The position numbers and the translations under genes are program-made. This document shows positions 7,674 to 9,973 of a DNA stretch of 9,973 nt, piece by piece (the first letter of the stretch is position 1; each line of letters begins with the position of its first letter). The stretch is taken from contig JAUNHF010000045.1 of NCBI GenBank assembly GCA_030524065.1, forward strand, positions 1 through 9,973, written 5' to 3'. The notes under the pieces are model-generated. The model saw only the letters and a program-made list of their open reading frames with translations. It was not told the DNA's origin and made no database searches. Source of the stretch: Deinococcus sp. GTDB lineage: Bacteria > Deinococcota > Deinococci > Deinococcales > Deinococcaceae.

Positions 7674-9200
7674 ATGACCGACACCCCAAGGCCGGATGCC
7701 GACTGGCAGGATTTCCTGCGTCACTCCCAGGAGCTCAGCGACCTGCGCGGCGTGGACTCGCTGCTGGGCTGGGACCAAGCGACCTTTCAGCCTGCCGCCG
7801 CCAGCGAGGGGCGCGGCCGCCAGATGGCCCTGCTCTCGCGCCTGATTCACGCCCACGCCACGGACGCGCAGTATGGCAGGGTGCTGGATACCCTTCAGGG
7901 CCGCAGCGACCTGGACCCGGCGCAGACGCGGATGCTGGCGCTGGCCCGCAAGGACTTTCAGCAGAGCGAGCGCCTGCCGGAAAAGCTGGTGGGCGACATG
8001 GCCGAGCACTGGGGCCGTACGTATGCGGCCTGGACCGCTGCTCGCCCTGAGGGTGACTGGGCCGGGATGGTGCCGCTGCTGGAGCGGTCGCTGGACCTGA
8101 CCCGGCAGGCGGCGGGCCACTTCCCCGAATTTGCTGATCCACACGACTACTACATTGACGCCTCGGATGAGGGGATGAGCGCCGAGACCATCGCCGGGGT
8201 GTTTGCCGACCTGCAGCGTGAGCTGGTGCCGCTGGTGCAGACGGTGACCGAAGCGGCAGAGCCGCGCACCGACTTTATCGGTGGGGCCAGCCGCTACGGC
8301 CAGGCCGAGCAGCTGGCGTTCGGTGAAAAGGTCATCCGCGATTACGGCTACGACTTCACCGCCGGCCGTCAGGACCTCACCCACCACCCCTTCATGACCC
8401 GCCTGGGCGACCGGGATATCCGCATCACCACCCGCGTGCGCCTGGACGACCCCACCGACGCGCTGTACTCCACCCTGCACGAGTCCGGGCACGCCATGTA
8501 CGAGCAGGGCGTTGCCGCCGAGTACCTGGGCACGCCGCTGGGCGGCGGGGTGAGCAGCGGCGTCCACGAGAGCCAGTCGCGCCTGTGGGAAAATCTGGTG
8601 GGCCGCAGCCGGGCGTTCTGGACCGCCTACGCGGACGACTTCCGGGCCTCTTTTCCGCAGCAGCTGACCGGCGTAAGCGACGACGAACTGTACCGCGCCA
8701 GCAACGTGGTGCGCCGCTCACTGATCCGCACCGATGCCGACGAGCTGACCTACAACCTGCATGTCATCCTGCGGTTCAATCTGGAGCGCGAGCTGCTTTC
8801 CGGGCGGCTGGCCGTGCGCGACCTGGCCGACGCCTGGCAGGCGGCGTACCGGGACAACCTGGGCCTGGAAGCGCCGACCCATGCGGACGGTGTATTGCAA
8901 GACGTGCACTGGTATTTCGGGCCGGTGGCGGGGGCCTTTCAGGGCTACACGCTGGGCAACATCATGAGTGGGCAGATTTTCGCCGCCGCTCGCCGCGCCC
9001 TGCCGGAACTGGACGCGCAAATTGCCCGGCGCGAGTTCGGCCCGCTGCACGGCTGGCTGCGGGACAACATCTACCAACACGGCAGGCTGCACACGCCCGA
9101 CGAACTGATTCGCCGGGCCACCGGGGCGCCGCTGGCGGCCGACGACTATCTGGCTTATCTGCGCGGCAAATACGGCGAGCTGTATGGGGTCAAGTTCTGA
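7674..9200 (+). CDS. M32-family zinc carboxypeptidase (Taq/Pfu type)
   Basis: A 508-residue cytoplasmic metallocarboxypeptidase of family M32, which releases single residues from peptide C termini. The zinc site is complete: HESGH at 269-273 supplies His269, His273 and catalytic Glu270, and Glu299 in HESQSR (298-303) is the third ligand. The M32 hallmarks HPF (238-240) and DIRITTRV are also present. The rest is mostly helical, as in the family, and the length matches the usual 490-515. The ATG at 7674 is chosen for its TANNNT box and because MTDTPRPDADWQDFLRHSQE starts like other M32 enzymes. It is followed by ubiX with stop and start overlapping in CTGA, so both are probably on one mRNA. With the M29 enzyme at the other end of the window, it suggests peptide recycling, a link that is only inferred. 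Confidence 0.96.
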   Translation: MTDTPRPDADWQDFLRHSQELSDLRGVDSLLGWDQATFQPAAASEGRGRQMALLSRLIHAHATDAQYGRVLDTLQGRSDLDPAQTRMLALARKDFQQSERLPEKLVGDMAEHWGRTYAAWTAARPEGDWAGMVPLLERSLDLTRQAAGHFPEFADPHDYYIDASDEGMSAETIAGVFADLQRELVPLVQTVTEAAEPRTDFIGGASRYGQAEQLAFGEKVIRDYGYDFTAGRQDLTHHPFMTRLGDRDIRITTRVRLDDPTDALYSTLHESGHAMYEQGVAAEYLGTPLGGGVSSGVHESQSRLWENLVGRSRAFWTAYADDFRASFPQQLTGVSDDELYRASNVVRRSLIRTDADELTYNLHVILRFNLERELLSGRLAVRDLADAWQAAYRDNLGLEAPTHADGVLQDVHWYFGPVAGAFQGYTLGNIMSGQIFAAARRALPELDAQIARREFGPLHGWLRDNIYQHGRLHTPDELIRRATGAPLAADDYLAYLRGKYGELYGVKF

Positions 9201-9772
9201 AACGCCTGGTGGTGGGGGTGTCGGGCGGGAGCGGCATTCCCTACGCCCTGGACATCCTGCGCTCGCTGAGCGGCCTGGACGTGGAAACCCATCTGGTCGT
9301 GACCAGCGGGGCCAAGCGGGTCATGACGGCAGAAGGCGGCGTGCGACTGGACGAACTGACCGCTCTGGCTTCAGTTGTTCACGAAGACCGCGACCTGGGT
9401 GCAAGCATCGCCAGCGGGTCGTTTAGAACCGACGGCATGCTGATTGTGCCGTGCAGCGCGGGCACGCTTGCCAAAGTGGCGCATGGCATGGCCGACAACC
9501 TGGTCAGCCGCGCCGCGCATGTGACCCTCAAGGAACGGCGGCGGCTGGTGCTGGTGCTGCGCGAAGACCCCATGCCCCGGCCGATGCTGCTCAACATGCT
9601 CGCCGCCCATGACGCCGGGGCCACCGTGATGAGCGCCAGCCCCGGCTTTTACCACGCGCCGGACTCGGTGGACGAACTGCTGCATTTCGTGACGGTGCGG
9701 GTGCTGGACCAATTTGGGCTGGAGGCGGGCGGGTTTAGGCGCTGGGGGGAAGATGGCCCAGACAAGCTGTGA
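9197..9772 (+). CDS. ubiX: Flavin prenyltransferase UbiX, apparent CTG start
   Basis: UbiX attaches a dimethylallyl group to FMN, making the prenyl-FMN cofactor of UbiD-type decarboxylases. The product is 191 residues if it starts at the CTG at 9197 (family about 185-200). The FMN-binding loop GVSGGSG is at 7-13; SGSFRTDGMLIVPCS (73-87), GTLAKVAHGMADNLVSRAA (89-107), the REDP motif (122-125) and PGFYHAP complete the signature. Relatives usually begin M-K-R-L-hydrophobic just before the loop, and here the matching codons are CTG AAA CGC CTG. No ATG, GTG or TTG lies nearby upstream in frame. CTG overlaps the carboxypeptidase TGA as CTGA, in place of the common ATGA. GTG at 9209 is the nearest conventional start but would drop KRL. 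No ubiD is in the window; menaquinone synthesis or aromatic-acid decarboxylation are possible roles. Confidence 0.93.
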   Translation: MKRLVVGVSGGSGIPYALDILRSLSGLDVETHLVVTSGAKRVMTAEGGVRLDELTALASVVHEDRDLGASIASGSFRTDGMLIVPCSAGTLAKVAHGMADNLVSRAAHVTLKERRRLVLVLREDPMPRPMLLNMLAAHDAGATVMSASPGFYHAPDSVDELLHFVTVRVLDQFGLEAGGFRRWGEDGPDKL

Positions 9773-9973
9773 AATGTACGTCTATGTCGGGTTTTATGGT
9801 GATTTCGACCCGCACGAGCTGCTGAACTTGCTTGCGCCTCGGGGCGCTGTGCTGGAAGTGCGGCGGGCAGGCGAGCCTCTCCGGTTCGCTCCCAAAATGG
9901 CCGAGTGTGATTCTCTAGAGGTCAAAATCGCCAAACGCCCGACCTACGACTTGGAAGGACTTCTGGATGAGTT
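9753..9973 (+). CDS. DUF4279-like protein, 5' part only
   Basis: An open frame running off the right edge, 73 codons visible. The segment MYVYVGFYGDFDPHELLNLL followed by a basic R-R-A-G-E-P stretch and the later YDLEGLLDEF resembles the start of DUF4279 proteins (strand, G-D-F-D-P, helix with L-L, then K/R-G-x-P). This is recognition by eye on a fragment, and the family's role is not established. Two starts are possible: ATG at 9753, which overlaps the ubiX end by 20 bases and has GGGGGGAAG just before it, or ATG at 9774, one base after the ubiX TGA. I prefer 9753 for its purine-rich site. Base composition towards the right edge is visibly less GC-rich than in ubiX and the other metabolic genes, which could mean a more recent arrival. 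Confidence 0.55.
   Translation, partial: MAQTSCEMYVYVGFYGDFDPHELLNLLAPRGAVLEVRRAGEPLRFAPKMAECDSLEVKIAKRPTYDLEGLLDE

Noticed and set aside
8585..9196. N-terminal extension of ubiX by about 200 codons into the carboxypeptidase gene
   Set aside because: This is an out-of-frame shadow of the carboxypeptidase, rich in Arg, Ala, Gly and Pro with no domain. UbiX is complete from 9197.

Overview
The window looks like a chromosomal stretch of a GC-rich bacterium, most likely Deinococcus or a close relative. The evidence is indirect: high GC content, protein sequences of a Deinococcus-Thermus flavour (an M29 aminopeptidase and an M32 carboxypeptidase side by side with an accD-accA pair), and the repeated occurrence of a TANNNT -10 box 6-7 bases before a start codon that lacks a Shine-Dalgarno sequence. 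That arrangement is known for leaderless genes in Deinococcus. Genus assignment is inference. I see no phage, plasmid, CRISPR, rRNA, tRNA or IS feature.

Layout, left to right. (1) 23-493 (+): a small exported protein of unknown function with a strong Shine-Dalgarno. (2) 549-1796 (+): an M29-family metallo-aminopeptidase ending in a clear rho-independent terminator at 1813-1855. (3) 1856-3775 (-): a co-oriented group read leftwards: GNAT acetyltransferase, an ACOT/YciA-type hotdog acyl-CoA thioesterase, a second hotdog thioesterase of the 4HBT/FadM type, and an 89-residue protein whose start overlaps the thioesterase stop. (4) 3776-3904: a divergent control region with opposed -10 boxes around four tandem 16-bp repeat units. 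(5) 3905-5212 (+): pyrimidine-nucleoside phosphorylase. (6) 5280-7247 (+): accD and accA, the two carboxyltransferase subunits of acetyl-CoA carboxylase, overlapping by ATGA, with their own promoter and a strong hairpin terminator. (7) 7248-7673: a gap whose main content is a frameshifted, truncated MFS transporter remnant on the minus strand. (8) 7674-9973 (+): M32 carboxypeptidase, ubiX (flavin prenyltransferase) apparently starting at CTG inside a CTGA stop/start overlap, and the 5' part of a DUF4279-like gene overlapping the ubiX end.

How the genes fit together: most encode housekeeping catabolism and lipid metabolism. Two peptidases recycle peptides, the phosphorylase salvages pyrimidine nucleosides, AccDA makes malonyl-CoA for fatty acid synthesis, and the two thioesterases hydrolyse acyl-CoAs. 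UbiX makes prenylated FMN for a UbiD-type decarboxylase not present here. The window looks mostly ordinary. The points deserving a second look are the leaderless promoter geometry shared by six genes, the 16-bp repeat array between the divergent genes, the CTG start of ubiX, and the decayed MFS gene.
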